Below are positions 26,436 to 34,847 of a stretch of DNA of 64,000 bases, piece after piece. Position numbers and translations under genes: made by a program. Position 1 is the stretch's first letter. Each line of letters begins with the position of its first letter. Origin of the DNA: Microbacterium saperdae (GTDB lineage Bacteria > Actinomycetota > Actinomycetes > Actinomycetales > Microbacteriaceae); contig NZ_VFOX01000002.1 of assembly GCF_006716345.1 (NCBI RefSeq), positions 744,001 through 808,000 on the forward strand. The letters run 5' to 3'. The notes under the pieces were generated by a model. The model was given only the letters and a program-made list of their open reading frames with translations, searched no databases and had not been told where the DNA came from.

Positions 26436-27220
26436 GCGTGGCCGGCGCCCGCGGATATGCTCCGCGTGCGCTCGCCATCCCGGCCGTGATCGGCCTGGCG
26501 TTCCTGATCGTGCCGCTCGCCGCGCTCGTCGCGCGGGTGCAGTGGTCGACCTTCCTGGCCGATGTGACGTCGGAGGCCGCGCTCTCGGCGCTGGCCCTCT
26601 CGCTCGGCACCGGCCTCGTCGCCACCGTGCTGTGCATCATCGTGGGGATACCGCTCGCGCTGTACATCGCCCGCTCAGGGCCGCGCCTGGCCGCCGTGCT
26701 GCGGGCGGTCGTCACCGTGCCGCTCGTGCTGCCGCCGATGGTCGGCGGCGTCGCCCTGCTGTACCTGTTCGGGCGTGCGGGATGGCTCGGCGGGCTCGGC
26801 CTCTCGTTCAGCACCCCCGCGGTCGTGCTCGCGCAGACCTTCGTCGCGCTGCCCTTCCTGATGCTGGCCGTCGAGGGCGCCGTGCGCACCTCGGGCGTGG
26901 AGTACGAGCGCACGGCGGCGGCGCTCGGGGCGGGACGGTGGACGATCCTGCGCCGCATCACCCTGCCGCTCGCCGCCCCCGGCATCGTCGCCGGCGTCGT
27001 GCTCTGCTTCGCCAGGTCCATCGGCGAGTTCGGGGCGACCGCACTGTTCGCCGGCAACAGGCCGGGCGTCACGCAGACCATGCCGCTCGCGATCTACACC
27101 GCGTTCAACGGCGCGGGCGTCACGCAGGGGACGGCGGTCGCGCTCGCGCTGCTGCTGCTGGCCACCGCGATCGTGGTGCTGCTGCTCGTGCGCGGCTGGC
27201 GACCAGGGGCTGCCCGATGA
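26432..27220 (+). CDS. modB: molybdate ABC transporter permease
   Basis: A 262-aa inner-membrane permease with about six helices and the EAA-loop motif (YERTAAALGAGRWTILRRITLPLAAPG). GTG 26432 overlaps the modA stop (GTGA); the stop overlaps the modC ATG. Pairs with ModC. Confidence 0.94.
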   Translation: MSVAGARGYAPRALAIPAVIGLAFLIVPLAALVARVQWSTFLADVTSEAALSALALSLGTGLVATVLCIIVGIPLALYIARSGPRLAAVLRAVVTVPLVLPPMVGGVALLYLFGRAGWLGGLGLSFSTPAVVLAQTFVALPFLMLAVEGAVRTSGVEYERTAAALGAGRWTILRRITLPLAAPGIVAGVVLCFARSIGEFGATALFAGNRPGVTQTMPLAIYTAFNGAGVTQGTAVALALLLLATAIVVLLLVRGWRPGAAR

Positions 27221-28269
27221 GCGCCGGCCTGCGTGCCCACGTCGTGGTCGCCCGCGAGCACTTCGCGGTCGACGTCGAGGTCGAGGTCGCGGTCGGCGAG
27301 ACCGTCGCGGTCATGGGGCCCAGCGGAGCCGGCAAGTCGACGCTGCTGCAGGCGCTGGCCGGACTCGAACCGCTGACGGACGGCGAGATCTCGATCGAGG
27401 GCCGGGTCGTCGACCGCGCCACCGCTCCGCGTGTGCAGACGGCCCCGATGGGACGCGGCATCGTGCTGCTGAGTCAGGAGCCGCGGCTGTTCCCGCACCT
27501 GTCCGTGCGCGAGAATGTCGCGTTCGGTCCCCGGGCTGCGGGTGTCGCTGCGCGGACCGCGCGTGACTCCGCAGATGCCTGGCTCGCCCGCGTCGGCCTC
27601 CCCGGCGCGGGGGACCGGATGCCGCGGGACATGTCCGGAGGCGAGGGGCAGCGCGTCGCGGTCGCGCGGGCGCTCGCCGCCTCACCCCGCGCGGTGCTGC
27701 TCGACGAGCCACTCGTCGCGCTCGATCCGGAGACGGCGGGAGAGATCCGGCGGATGCTGCGCGACCAGCTCGCCGGCGTGACGACGATCGCCGTGACGCA
27801 TGACGCGGCGGATGCGGTCGCTCTCGCCGAGCGACTGGTCATCGTGGAGGAGGGGCGTGTCACGCAGAGCGGCCCCGTGCGCGAGGTGCTGGCGGCGCCG
27901 GCATCCGGGTTCGTCGCCTCGATCGCCGGCGTCAACCGTGTGATCGGCGTCGCGGACGGTGGTGCCTGGCGGGCCGAAGGAATCCGGCTGCGGAGCGCGG
28001 ATGCCGCCTCGACGGCGCGGGCTGCGACGACGGGTACGCCCCTCGCGGCCGTGTTCCGCCCCGCCGCCGTGCGCATCGCGGGTGCGGATGCCGCCGAGGC
28101 CTGGCGCACCAGGATCATCCGACTCGAAGCCACCCTCGCCGGCATCCGGGTGCACACCGAGCTGTGCCAGGTCGATCTCTCGCTGTCGGAGGCCGCCGGT
28201 CTCGCAACGGGTGACGAGCTGCACCTGCACGTCGCCCCCGCCGACGTGCGATTCCTCGCGGTCGGGTGA
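27217..28269 (+). CDS. modC: molybdate ABC transporter ATP-binding protein
   Basis: A 350-aa ATPase. Walker A GPSGAGKST, Q-loop (LLSQEPRLFPHL), signature MSGGEGQRVAVARAL, Walker B AVLLDEPLVALDP and a H-loop (TIAVTHD) occupy residues 1-220. The C-terminal segment (about 275-350) is a TOBE/Mop-like domain that could give molybdate feedback. Energises ModAB. Confidence 0.94.
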   Translation: MSAGLRAHVVVAREHFAVDVEVEVAVGETVAVMGPSGAGKSTLLQALAGLEPLTDGEISIEGRVVDRATAPRVQTAPMGRGIVLLSQEPRLFPHLSVRENVAFGPRAAGVAARTARDSADAWLARVGLPGAGDRMPRDMSGGEGQRVAVARALAASPRAVLLDEPLVALDPETAGEIRRMLRDQLAGVTTIAVTHDAADAVALAERLVIVEEGRVTQSGPVREVLAAPASGFVASIAGVNRVIGVADGGAWRAEGIRLRSADAASTARAATTGTPLAAVFRPAAVRIAGADAAEAWRTRIIRLEATLAGIRVHTELCQVDLSLSEAAGLATGDELHLHVAPADVRFLAVG

Positions 28270-28273
28270 GGTC

Positions 28274-28660
28274 TCAGCGCGATTCGGAACGGTCCGGCGA
28301 GCCGTTCTCGATCAGGTGCAGCTGCGTTCCCTCGCGATCGACGAGGAATCCCGCCCGCTGACCCCAGGGCTGCGCCCGCACCGGATGCAGCCGGGGAAAG
28401 CCCGTGCTGCGCTCGATCACGCCCGCCTGTGCGATCTGCCGGTACAGCGCATCGACGTCATCGACGCGGATGCTGCACAGGAACGAGCTCCGCGCGGGAA
28501 CATGCTCAGGGAACAGGAAGAACTCCAGCTGCAGCTCGCCGCGGTGGAGGATCAACCAGCCGTCGTCCCGATAGGACAGCTCGAAACCGAACCCGCCGTA
28601 GAACGCGATCGTGTCGTCGAAGTCGCGAGACGGCAGATTCGGCACCGCATGATCGGTCAT
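28274..28660 (-). CDS. VOC-family (bleomycin-resistance-like) protein
   Basis: A 128-aa protein with two beta-alpha-beta-beta-beta modules of the glyoxalase/bleomycin-resistance superfamily (NLPSRDFDDTIAFYGGFGFEL, WLILHRGELQLEFF, QRAGFLVDREGTQLHLIEN). Size and composition match bleomycin-binding immunity proteins; substrate unproven. TAGGCT (complement of 28667-28672) precedes the ATG by 6 nt. It converges on modC, 4 nt away. Confidence 0.8.
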   Translation of the reverse strand: MTDHAVPNLPSRDFDDTIAFYGGFGFELSYRDDGWLILHRGELQLEFFLFPEHVPARSSFLCSIRVDDVDALYRQIAQAGVIERSTGFPRLHPVRAQPWGQRAGFLVDREGTQLHLIENGSPDRSESR

Positions 28661-28698
28661 GCGGAGAGCCTAGTCAGGCGTGCGGGTCGTGCGCGGGT

Positions 28699-29067
28699 TC
28701 AGGCGCGGTCGTGGAGGGTGATCTGGTATCCGTCCGGGTCGGCGAAGGTGAACGTACGGCCGAAGGGACCGTCGATCGGTGCCGACACGATCGTGTGACC
28801 GTCGGCGACCAGCGCGTCGTGGATCTCCTGGACCTCGGTGGCGTGGAGCCAGATCGCCGCGCCGATGCCGGGCTGGGGCGTGGCGTCGAGATCGGTGCCC
28901 GGAACGAGGTCGCGCAGGGCGAAGGCGATCGGAGCGGTCTGGAAGACCACGGCGTGCGGCGGTCCGGCGGGTGAACGGACGAGACCGAGGTACTTCGCGT
29001 AGAAGGCCTGGGATCCGGCGAGGTCGCGCGCCTGGAGGGAGATGAAGTCGGGACCGGTGACGGGCAT
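28699..29067 (-). CDS. VOC-family protein controlled by the adjacent MarR
   Basis: A 122-aa glyoxalase/dioxygenase-fold protein (DFISLQARDLAGSQAFYAKYLGL, FTFADPDGYQITLHDRA). Candidate metal ligands are present, but the reaction is unknown. AAGGAGCTC precedes the ATG. It is divergent from a marR gene, with two identical-armed operators between them, so it is the probable regulated target. Confidence 0.82.
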   Translation of the reverse strand: MPVTGPDFISLQARDLAGSQAFYAKYLGLVRSPAGPPHAVVFQTAPIAFALRDLVPGTDLDATPQPGIGAAIWLHATEVQEIHDALVADGHTIVSAPIDGPFGRTFTFADPDGYQITLHDRA

Positions 29068-29086
29068 GATGAGCTCCTTGATCGTG

Positions 29087-29102
29087 TGTCAGTTATCTGA
29101 CA
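29087..29102. promoter_or_regulatory. MarR-type operator 1
   Basis: TGTCAGTTATCTGACA: perfect 6-bp arms around a 4-bp centre, 20 nt upstream of the VOC gene. Its twin lies at 29115-29130, centre to centre 28 bp. Confidence 0.85.
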
Positions 29103-29114
29103 TGCATCACCATA

Positions 29115-29130
29115 TGTCAGAATACTGACA
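29115..29130. promoter_or_regulatory. MarR-type operator 2
   Basis: TGTCAGAATACTGACA, the same arms as operator 1. Its last base is the first base of the marR start codon, so occupied operator would block both promoter and translation start, fitting autorepression. Confidence 0.85.
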
Positions 29131-29585
29131 TGAGTCAAGACGGAGAGGTCATCGACCTGGAGACGTCGCTCGGCTACCTGCTGAAGGAGGCCTCGAGTGC
29201 CCTGCGGGCGGCCATGGAGGAAGTGCTGCGGCCGCTCGGGATGACGGTCACGCACTACTCGTGCCTGGAGCTGTTGGCGCAGCGGCCCGGCCTGTCGAAC
29301 TCGGAGCTCGCGCGAGGGACCTTCGTGACGCGGCAGTCGATGAACGTGCTGCTGCAGGCGCTCGAGCGCGACGGATCTGTGACGAGGGCGGCTGAGGCTC
29401 CCGTGGGCAAGGCCCTTCCCACACGGCTCACCCCGCTCGGGGAGCGCAAGCGGCAGCAGGCGAGCGCCGCGGTCCGCTCCGTCGAGCTGCGGATGCTCGG
29501 CGGGATGACGGGCGACGAGCAGTCGGGTGCACGGCGGATCCTCCGCAGCATGATCCATGCGCTGAGGGATGCCGACGGCTCGTGA
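29130..29585 (+). CDS. MarR family transcriptional regulator
   Basis: A 151-aa winged-helix dimer. The core (VTHYSCLELLAQRPGLSNSELARGTFVTRQSMNVLLQALERDG) and the wing Arg region followed by LTPLGERKRQQA are typical MarR. No cysteine switch is evident. The ATG at 29130 overlaps operator 2; no Shine-Dalgarno is seen, so the transcript may be leaderless or nearly so. Divergent VOC gene is the likely target. Confidence 0.88.
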   Translation: MSQDGEVIDLETSLGYLLKEASSALRAAMEEVLRPLGMTVTHYSCLELLAQRPGLSNSELARGTFVTRQSMNVLLQALERDGSVTRAAEAPVGKALPTRLTPLGERKRQQASAAVRSVELRMLGGMTGDEQSGARRILRSMIHALRDADGS

Positions 29586-29688
29586 CCACCGGGAGCAGAA
29601 CGCTGGCAATCCGCCGGTGGACGCCTCCACACCGCCCTGACCGGTATTCCGCGGGTTAGTCTCGAACGATGGGGAGCGTGGGAACGCC

Positions 29689-30768
29689 ATGACGGCCGTA
29701 CCGGTCGTCATCGGGGTGCGCGCGCCGCAGGCCGAGCCCGTGGCCGGTGCTGCGACGACCGGCGGCCTCATCGACACGCACGGCCGGGTGCACCGCGATC
29801 TGCGCATCTCGCTCACCGACCGCTGCTCGCTGCGCTGCACGTACTGCATGCCCGAGCAGGGGAACGAGTGGCTCGCGCGCACCAGCATCCTCTCCACCGA
29901 CGAGATCGTCGAGGTGGCCGAGGTGGCCGCCGCTCTCGGCATCCGCACGTTCCGCCTCACGGGAGGCGAGCCGCTGCTGCGCACCGACATCGTCGAGGTC
30001 GTGCGCCGGGTCGCGCGGATCGAGGGGGAGGACGGGCCGGTCGAGGTCGCGATGACGACCAACGGCATCAGCCTCGCCCAGAAGCTTCCGGCGCTGATCG
30101 ACGCCGGACTCACGCGGCTGAACATCAGCATCGACACGGTCGACCGTCAGCGCTTCGCCGACCTCACCCGCCGCGACCGCCTCGACGACGTCTTCGAGGG
30201 CATCGCCGCCGCCGCGGCCTCCGCGCTGCGCCCGCTCAAGCTGAACGCGGTCGCGATGCGTGGAGTGAACGACGACGAGCTGGTCGATCTGGTGGAGTTC
30301 GCGATGGGGGTCGGCGCGCAGCTGCGCTTCATCGAGCAGATGCCGCTGGACGCCGGGCACACCTGGGATCGCACCTCGATGGTCACGCGCGAGGAGATCC
30401 TCGCCTCGCTGGGAGAGCGCTGGCGTCTCGACCCGGTCGAAGGACGAGGCGGTGCGCCCGCGGAGAAGTGGCGGATCGACGGCGGCCCGCACGAGGTCGG
30501 CGTGATCGCCTCGGTGACCGCGCCGTTCTGCGGGGCGTGCGACCGACTGCGGCTCACCGCCGACGGCCAGCTGCGCAACTGCCTGTTCTCCAACGTCGAG
30601 TACGACCTCATCGGGGTGCTGCGGGGCGAGGGCTCGAGGCCCGGCGACCGTTCCGAGGGGATCGCCGACATGCTGCGCTCGTGCGTGCACGGCAAGCTGC
30701 CGGGGCACGCGATCAACGACCCGTCGTTCCTGCAACCGGCGCGCGGGATGAACGCGATCGGCGGCTGA
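29689..30768 (+). CDS. moaA: GTP 3',8-cyclase
   Basis: A 359-aa radical SAM enzyme for the first step of Moco synthesis. The N-terminal [4Fe-4S] motif CX3CX2C is C46/C50/C53 (DRCSLRCTYCMP), followed by FRLTGGEPLLR. The C-terminal second cluster is CGACDRLRLTADGQLRNCLF, and the chain ends in Gly-Gly as in active MoaA. TAGTCT (29657-29662) is 6 nt upstream of a tiny ORF (ATG 29669, encoding MGSVGTP) whose TGA overlaps this ATG. Either that peptide is a coupled leader or GGGGAG within it serves as ribosome site. Confidence 0.95.
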   Translation: MTAVPVVIGVRAPQAEPVAGAATTGGLIDTHGRVHRDLRISLTDRCSLRCTYCMPEQGNEWLARTSILSTDEIVEVAEVAAALGIRTFRLTGGEPLLRTDIVEVVRRVARIEGEDGPVEVAMTTNGISLAQKLPALIDAGLTRLNISIDTVDRQRFADLTRRDRLDDVFEGIAAAAASALRPLKLNAVAMRGVNDDELVDLVEFAMGVGAQLRFIEQMPLDAGHTWDRTSMVTREEILASLGERWRLDPVEGRGGAPAEKWRIDGGPHEVGVIASVTAPFCGACDRLRLTADGQLRNCLFSNVEYDLIGVLRGEGSRPGDRSEGIADMLRSCVHGKLPGHAINDPSFLQPARGMNAIGG

Positions 30769-30807
30769 ACTCCGCTTCGATGTGCGGCCGGCAGCTCGGG
30801 CGGTGCT

Positions 30808-30889
30808 CCACAACTCCGGAGAGAACGTGCGGCCCGGGGCTGATCAGGCCGGCACGGCGCCGAATCGGCGAGTTTCTCCGGAGTTGTGG
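30808..30889. repeat. intergenic inverted repeat, family A copy 2
   Basis: Arms CCACAACTCCGGAGA (30808-30822) and TCTCCGGAGTTGTGG (30875-30889) are perfect complements. The element fills the space between convergent moaA and the M20 peptidase, where it could act as a two-way terminator. Confidence 0.8.
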
Positions 30890-30897
30890 AGGCAGCC

Positions 30898-32112
30898 TCA
30901 GGCCAGGAACTCGCGTGCGGCCGCCGACAGGGCGGTGACGCCGACCTCGATCGTGGGGTGGATCTCCGGCGCGAAGAACGGCGAGTGGTTCGTCGGGATG
31001 TCCTTGTCGAGCGTGCCCGCAGCCATCGCCGCGGCGAACGCGGCAGGGTCGACCCCGCCCCAGAACCAGAACACCAGCGGAGCGCCGGTGTCGCGCGCGA
31101 ACCACGACACGTCCTCGCTGCCCGTGAACATGCCGGGGTCGATGACGGAGGCCTCGCCGAGCGCGCGCTGCAGCGCCGTCGTGACCCGGGCCGTGGCCTC
31201 GTCGTCGTTGATCGTCGGCGGCAGGGTGTGATCGGTGCGGATCTCGGGTTCCCTCTCGGCACCGGATGCCGCAGCCTCTGCACGTACGATGCGTTCGACG
31301 CTCGCGAGCACCTTGTCGCGCATCTCGTCGTTGGGGTACCGCAGGCTGAGCTCGAGCTTCGCCTCGGCCGGGATGATGTTGTTCTTGAGTCCCGCGTGGA
31401 TCGAGCCGACCGTGACGACGGCGACGTCGCGGGGGTCGACCTCGCGCGAGGCGATGGTCTGCAGGCGCATGACGGTCGCCGCGGCCATGACGATCGGGTC
31501 GATCGTGGAGTGCGGACGCGAGCCGTGCCCGCCGCGGCCGTGGAGGGTGACGGTCAGCCCATCCGAGGCGGCCATCTGCGTGCCGGGACGCACGCCGATC
31601 GTGCCGGCGGGGAGTGGGGTGACGTGCTGGCCGAGCACGATGTCGGGCTTCGGGACGAGGTCGAGCAGTCCGCCGTCGAGCATCGCCCGTGCGCCCGCAC
31701 CGTACTCCTCGGCGGGCTGGATGAGCACGACCAGCGTGCCCGTCCACTCGCCCCGCTCCGCCACCAGCTTCTCGACGGCGCCGATCATCGCGGTCACGTG
31801 CATGTCGTGTCCGCACGCGTGCATGACCGGAACCGTGTTGCCCGCCGGGTCGATGCCGGTCGCGGTGCTGGCGTACGGGCGTCCGCTCTGTTCGCCGACG
31901 GGGAGCGCGTCCATGTCGGCTCGTACCCAGACGACCGGTCCCTCACCGTTGGCGAGCACGCCCACCACGCCGGTGACGCCGATGCCTTCGTGCACTTCGA
32001 GTCCGAGATCACGCAGGTGCGCGGCGGCGATGCCGGCGGTGCGGGTCTCCTGGAAGGAGAGCTCGGGATGCTGATGCAGGTCGATGTAGAGCGCTTCGAG
32101 ATCGATCGTCAT
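30898..32112 (-). CDS. M20-family amidohydrolase (N-acyl amino acid / hippurate hydrolase type)
   Basis: A 404-aa metallo-amidohydrolase. Motifs: DLHQHPELSFQE at the N-terminus, ADMDALPV, MHACGHDMHVTAMIGA (metal ligands) and QPAEEYGAGARAML (catalytic Glu), plus the dimerisation lid domain in the middle (GRGGHGSRPHSTIDPI). Likely cleaves N-acyl amino acids or similar amides. TAGGCT (complement of 32119-32124) lies 6 nt before the ATG. Confidence 0.9.
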   Translation of the reverse strand: MTIDLEALYIDLHQHPELSFQETRTAGIAAAHLRDLGLEVHEGIGVTGVVGVLANGEGPVVWVRADMDALPVGEQSGRPYASTATGIDPAGNTVPVMHACGHDMHVTAMIGAVEKLVAERGEWTGTLVVLIQPAEEYGAGARAMLDGGLLDLVPKPDIVLGQHVTPLPAGTIGVRPGTQMAASDGLTVTLHGRGGHGSRPHSTIDPIVMAAATVMRLQTIASREVDPRDVAVVTVGSIHAGLKNNIIPAEAKLELSLRYPNDEMRDKVLASVERIVRAEAAASGAEREPEIRTDHTLPPTINDDEATARVTTALQRALGEASVIDPGMFTGSEDVSWFARDTGAPLVFWFWGGVDPAAFAAAMAAGTLDKDIPTNHSPFFAPEIHPTIEVGVTALSAAAREFLA

Positions 32113-32155
32113 GGCCCGAGCCTAGCCGGGTGGCCTCTGGAGCCTCCCTGCGGCA

Positions 32156-32238
32156 TCGAGACCCATCGCCCGTGTCCAGGCCCACCGTCTCCGGCGTGGG
32201 GAGTGGTGGGTCTCGGCGGGCGTGGTGGGTCCGGGCGG
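32156..32238. repeat. intergenic inverted repeat, family B copy 1
   Basis: A cluster of alternating GAGACCCA/GGCCCACC and GGTGGGTCTCGG/GGTGGGTCCGGG blocks forms nested inverted repeats. A second, clearly related cluster is at 42302-42385. Confidence 0.65.
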
Positions 32239-32249
32239 ATGCCGCGGGC

Positions 32250-32897
32250 TCAGGACGGGTGCACGTAGGTCGTGAGCGCGGGGCCGGGGTTCAGCACGGC
32301 GTTCACGATCGCCCTGATCGCGAATTCGCTGATCTCGCCGAGCTCGATCCGGTCCGGGTGCAGGAGCCACTGCAGCTGCAGGCCGTCCATGACCGCGAGG
32401 ATGCTGGCGGATGCCGCGGCGATCGTCTCGGGCTCGGTCACCCCCTCCTGCGCGCAGAGCTCGCGGAATGCGGCGGTGACCTCGCGGCGGAGCGTGGTGT
32501 AGCGGTCTTCGAAGTACTCGCGCCCGGGGTGGTCGTCGGTCACCGATTCGGACGACAGCACGGTGTACGCCTGCACGATGCCGGGGCGCAGCTCGTTCGC
32601 GAACGCGGTGCGCACGAGGTGCAGGAACAGCTCGGGGCCGTCGGGGATGTGCTTCTCGGCGAGGTTCGCGACGTCGGCCTGGTCGCGGTAGGCGAGCACT
32701 TCGAGCAGCAGCTTCTGCTTGGAGCCGAAGTGGTGCAGCACGCCGGCGTGGGTGATTCCGACCTGCTCGGCGACGTCGGCGAGGGTGCCGTTGGTCGACC
32801 CCTTGTTGCCGAAGATCTCCACGGCGGCCTTCAGGATCTGTTCGCGTTTCGCTCGGGTCGCCGGGCGCACACGGGACGTCTCGTCGGTGTCCTTCAT
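32250..32897 (-). CDS. TetR family regulator of the downstream sugar operon
   Basis: A 215-aa TetR protein: HTH at about residues 18-60 (EIFGNKGSTNGTLADVAEQVGITHAGVLHHFGSKQKLL) and a helical ligand domain. GAGAGGGGG before ATG 32897 supports this start over the upstream ATG at 32927. It is divergent from the ABC importer/GH3 operon, with two operator-like inverted repeats between, so it probably represses sugar uptake in the absence of inducer. Confidence 0.85.
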   Translation of the reverse strand: MKDTDETSRVRPATRAKREQILKAAVEIFGNKGSTNGTLADVAEQVGITHAGVLHHFGSKQKLLLEVLAYRDQADVANLAEKHIPDGPELFLHLVRTAFANELRPGIVQAYTVLSSESVTDDHPGREYFEDRYTTLRREVTAAFRELCAQEGVTEPETIAAASASILAVMDGLQLQWLLHPDRIELGEISEFAIRAIVNAVLNPGPALTTYVHPS

Positions 32898-32939
32898 CAC
32901 GACCCCCTCTCGCTTGTCATCGTGCACTTGCCATCTTAC

Positions 32940-32985
32940 TTACCAATGGGTAACCTCACGGAAGCTTACTTTCTCGACAGTAAGC
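32940..32985. promoter_or_regulatory. paired operator-like inverted repeats
   Basis: TTACC-N4-GGTAA (32940-32953) and GCTTACT-N8-AGTAAGC (32964-32985) lie 28 bp centre to centre, between the divergent tetR and the importer operon. They share the TTAC/GTAA core. Likely TetR sites. Confidence 0.7.
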
Positions 32986-33054
32986 AAATCACGACAGCCG
33001 CGGAACCCCTTCCGACGGCGACGCAGCACAATGACCCGTGCCCAAGGAGAAGCA

Positions 33055-34719
33055 ATGAAGCTCAGAAAGTCTCTGATCGCCGCGACCGCGATCACCGCCC
33101 TCGGCGTCTCGGCCCTCGCCGGATGCTCGTCGGGCGGTGGCGACGACGCGAACAACGGCGATTCCCCCGCACTGACCATCGCGAAGCCCGACGGTGCCAT
33201 CACCGCAGAGTCGAACAACCCCTACGTCGGAGACTCGTCGGCGTCGAAGTACGGCTATGGCAAGGTCATCTTCGAGTCGCTCGGCCTGGTGAACCAGACC
33301 GGTGATCGCGGAGTGACCCCCTGGCTCGCCGAGAGCATCGAGTGGAACGATGACTACACCGCCGTCACGGTCGTTCCCCGCAAGGACGTCACGTGGAGCG
33401 ATGGCGAGCCGTTCACCGCCGATGACATCGTCTACACCTACGAGCTCGTCTCGACTCCCGCACTCGACACCGCCGGCCTCAAGTTCGAGGGCGCCGAGGT
33501 CGACGGCGACGCCGTGACGCTGACCTTCGGCGAGTCGAAGTACGTCAACCAGGCGCGCGTGCTGCACGTCCCGATCGTCCCGAAGCACATCTGGGAGAAC
33601 CTCGACGAGCCGGCCACCGACCCCGTCAAGGGCGACGACCTGGTCGGCACCGGTCCCTACGAGCTCTCCAACTGGTCCACCGAGTCGGTCACGCTCGCCG
33701 CGCGCGACGACTACTGGGGCGGCGACCTCGCCGTGCCCGAGCTGCACTACGTCTCCTACGGCGACAACACCGCGCTGACCACGGCGCTCGCGCAGGGCGA
33801 GGCGGACTGGGCGCAGGCGTTCATCCCGCAGGTGCAGGAGCAGTTCATCGACGCCGACCCCGAGCACAACGTGTTCTGGGCCGCTCCGACCACCGGCTCC
33901 GCGACGCTGTTCATGAACCTGCAGCAGAAGCCGTTCGACGATCCCGCATTCCGTCAGGCCCTCGCCTGGGTGATCGACCGCGACGCCTACGTCGACATCG
34001 CGCGCGAAGGCGCGAGCGAGGCCGTCTGGTCGGTGACCGGACTCTCCTCGATCCTCGATGACGAGATCCAGCCCGAGTTCCAGGGCAAGGAGTACAAGGT
34101 CGACGCCGAGAAGGCGCGCGCCGTGCTGACCGACGCCGGCTACACCTGGAAGGACGACGCGCTGGTCGACCCCGACGGCACCCCCGTCTCGTTCACGCTC
34201 TCCGTGCCCTCCGGCTGGAGCGACTGGAACACCGCGCAGGAGCTGATCGCCGAAGACGTGAACGAGGCCATCGGCGCCGAGGTCAAGATCGACATGCCCG
34301 ATTGGGGCGGCTGGCAGGGTCCTCGCGACGACGGCACGTTCTCGGCGATCATCCACTGGCTCGAGGACAGCGGCACGGCGTACGGTCTCTACACGTCGAC
34401 CATGGACCCGCGCTGGATCTCCCCGGAGGGCATCGCCGGATTCAACTTCGGTCGCTTCGACGACCCGACGGCGACCGCAGCCCTGAACAGCTACGCCAAC
34501 GCCTCGTCCGACGAGGAGCGCACCACCGCGCTCGACACGCTGCAGACGATCTTCTCCGAGCAGGTACCGGCGATCCCACTGGGCGCGCACCCGCTGCTGG
34601 GTGAGTTCAACACCCGCAACTACGTCGGATGGCCCTCGGACAAGGACCCGTACGCCTCGGCAGACCCGACGCAGCAGAACATCGTGCAGATCCTCACGAA
34701 GCTGAAGCCCGCCGAGTAA
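33055..34719 (+). CDS. ABC transporter substrate-binding lipoprotein (family 5, oligopeptide/oligosaccharide)
   Basis: A 554-aa secreted lipoprotein with lipobox LAGC (Cys24). The family-5 features are GYGKVIFESLGLVNQTGDRGVTPWLAESIEWNDD, DDIVYTYELV and PFDDPAFRQALAWVIDRDAYV. It starts the operon for two ATPases, two permeases and a GH3 glucosidase, which suggests an oligosaccharide ligand such as cellobiose or another beta-glucoside rather than a peptide. AAGGAGAAGC precedes the ATG. Confidence 0.88.
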   Translation: MKLRKSLIAATAITALGVSALAGCSSGGGDDANNGDSPALTIAKPDGAITAESNNPYVGDSSASKYGYGKVIFESLGLVNQTGDRGVTPWLAESIEWNDDYTAVTVVPRKDVTWSDGEPFTADDIVYTYELVSTPALDTAGLKFEGAEVDGDAVTLTFGESKYVNQARVLHVPIVPKHIWENLDEPATDPVKGDDLVGTGPYELSNWSTESVTLAARDDYWGGDLAVPELHYVSYGDNTALTTALAQGEADWAQAFIPQVQEQFIDADPEHNVFWAAPTTGSATLFMNLQQKPFDDPAFRQALAWVIDRDAYVDIAREGASEAVWSVTGLSSILDDEIQPEFQGKEYKVDAEKARAVLTDAGYTWKDDALVDPDGTPVSFTLSVPSGWSDWNTAQELIAEDVNEAIGAEVKIDMPDWGGWQGPRDDGTFSAIIHWLEDSGTAYGLYTSTMDPRWISPEGIAGFNFGRFDDPTATAALNSYANASSDEERTTALDTLQTIFSEQVPAIPLGAHPLLGEFNTRNYVGWPSDKDPYASADPTQQNIVQILTKLKPAE

Positions 34720-34729
34720 CGCTCCGTCT

Positions 34730-34820
34730 GTGCGCCCTTCGTCTCGTCGCTTCGCTCCTCGCTCAGGGAGCGGGAGTCACCTCCGCTCCCTGAGCGAGCG
34801 CAGCGAGACGAAGGGCGCAC
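34730..34820. repeat. long imperfect hairpin between operon genes
   Basis: GTGCGCCCTTCGTCTCG opens and CGAGACGAAGGGCGCAC closes a long inverted repeat whose inner part pairs GCTCAGGGAGCGG with CCGCTCCCTGAGC across a loop of about 8 nt. This is a REP-like element of the CCCTGAGCGAGC...GAAGGG type common in high-GC actinobacteria. It may give partial termination or mRNA 3'-end protection after the abundant binding-protein cistron. Confidence 0.8.
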
Positions 34821-34847
34821 GGCACCAGGCCACACAAAGGACGACCC

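Noticed and set aside
29586..29688. Moco riboswitch before moaA
   Set aside because: The 103-nt region shows no matching multi-stem fold and seems to contain a promoter close to the gene.
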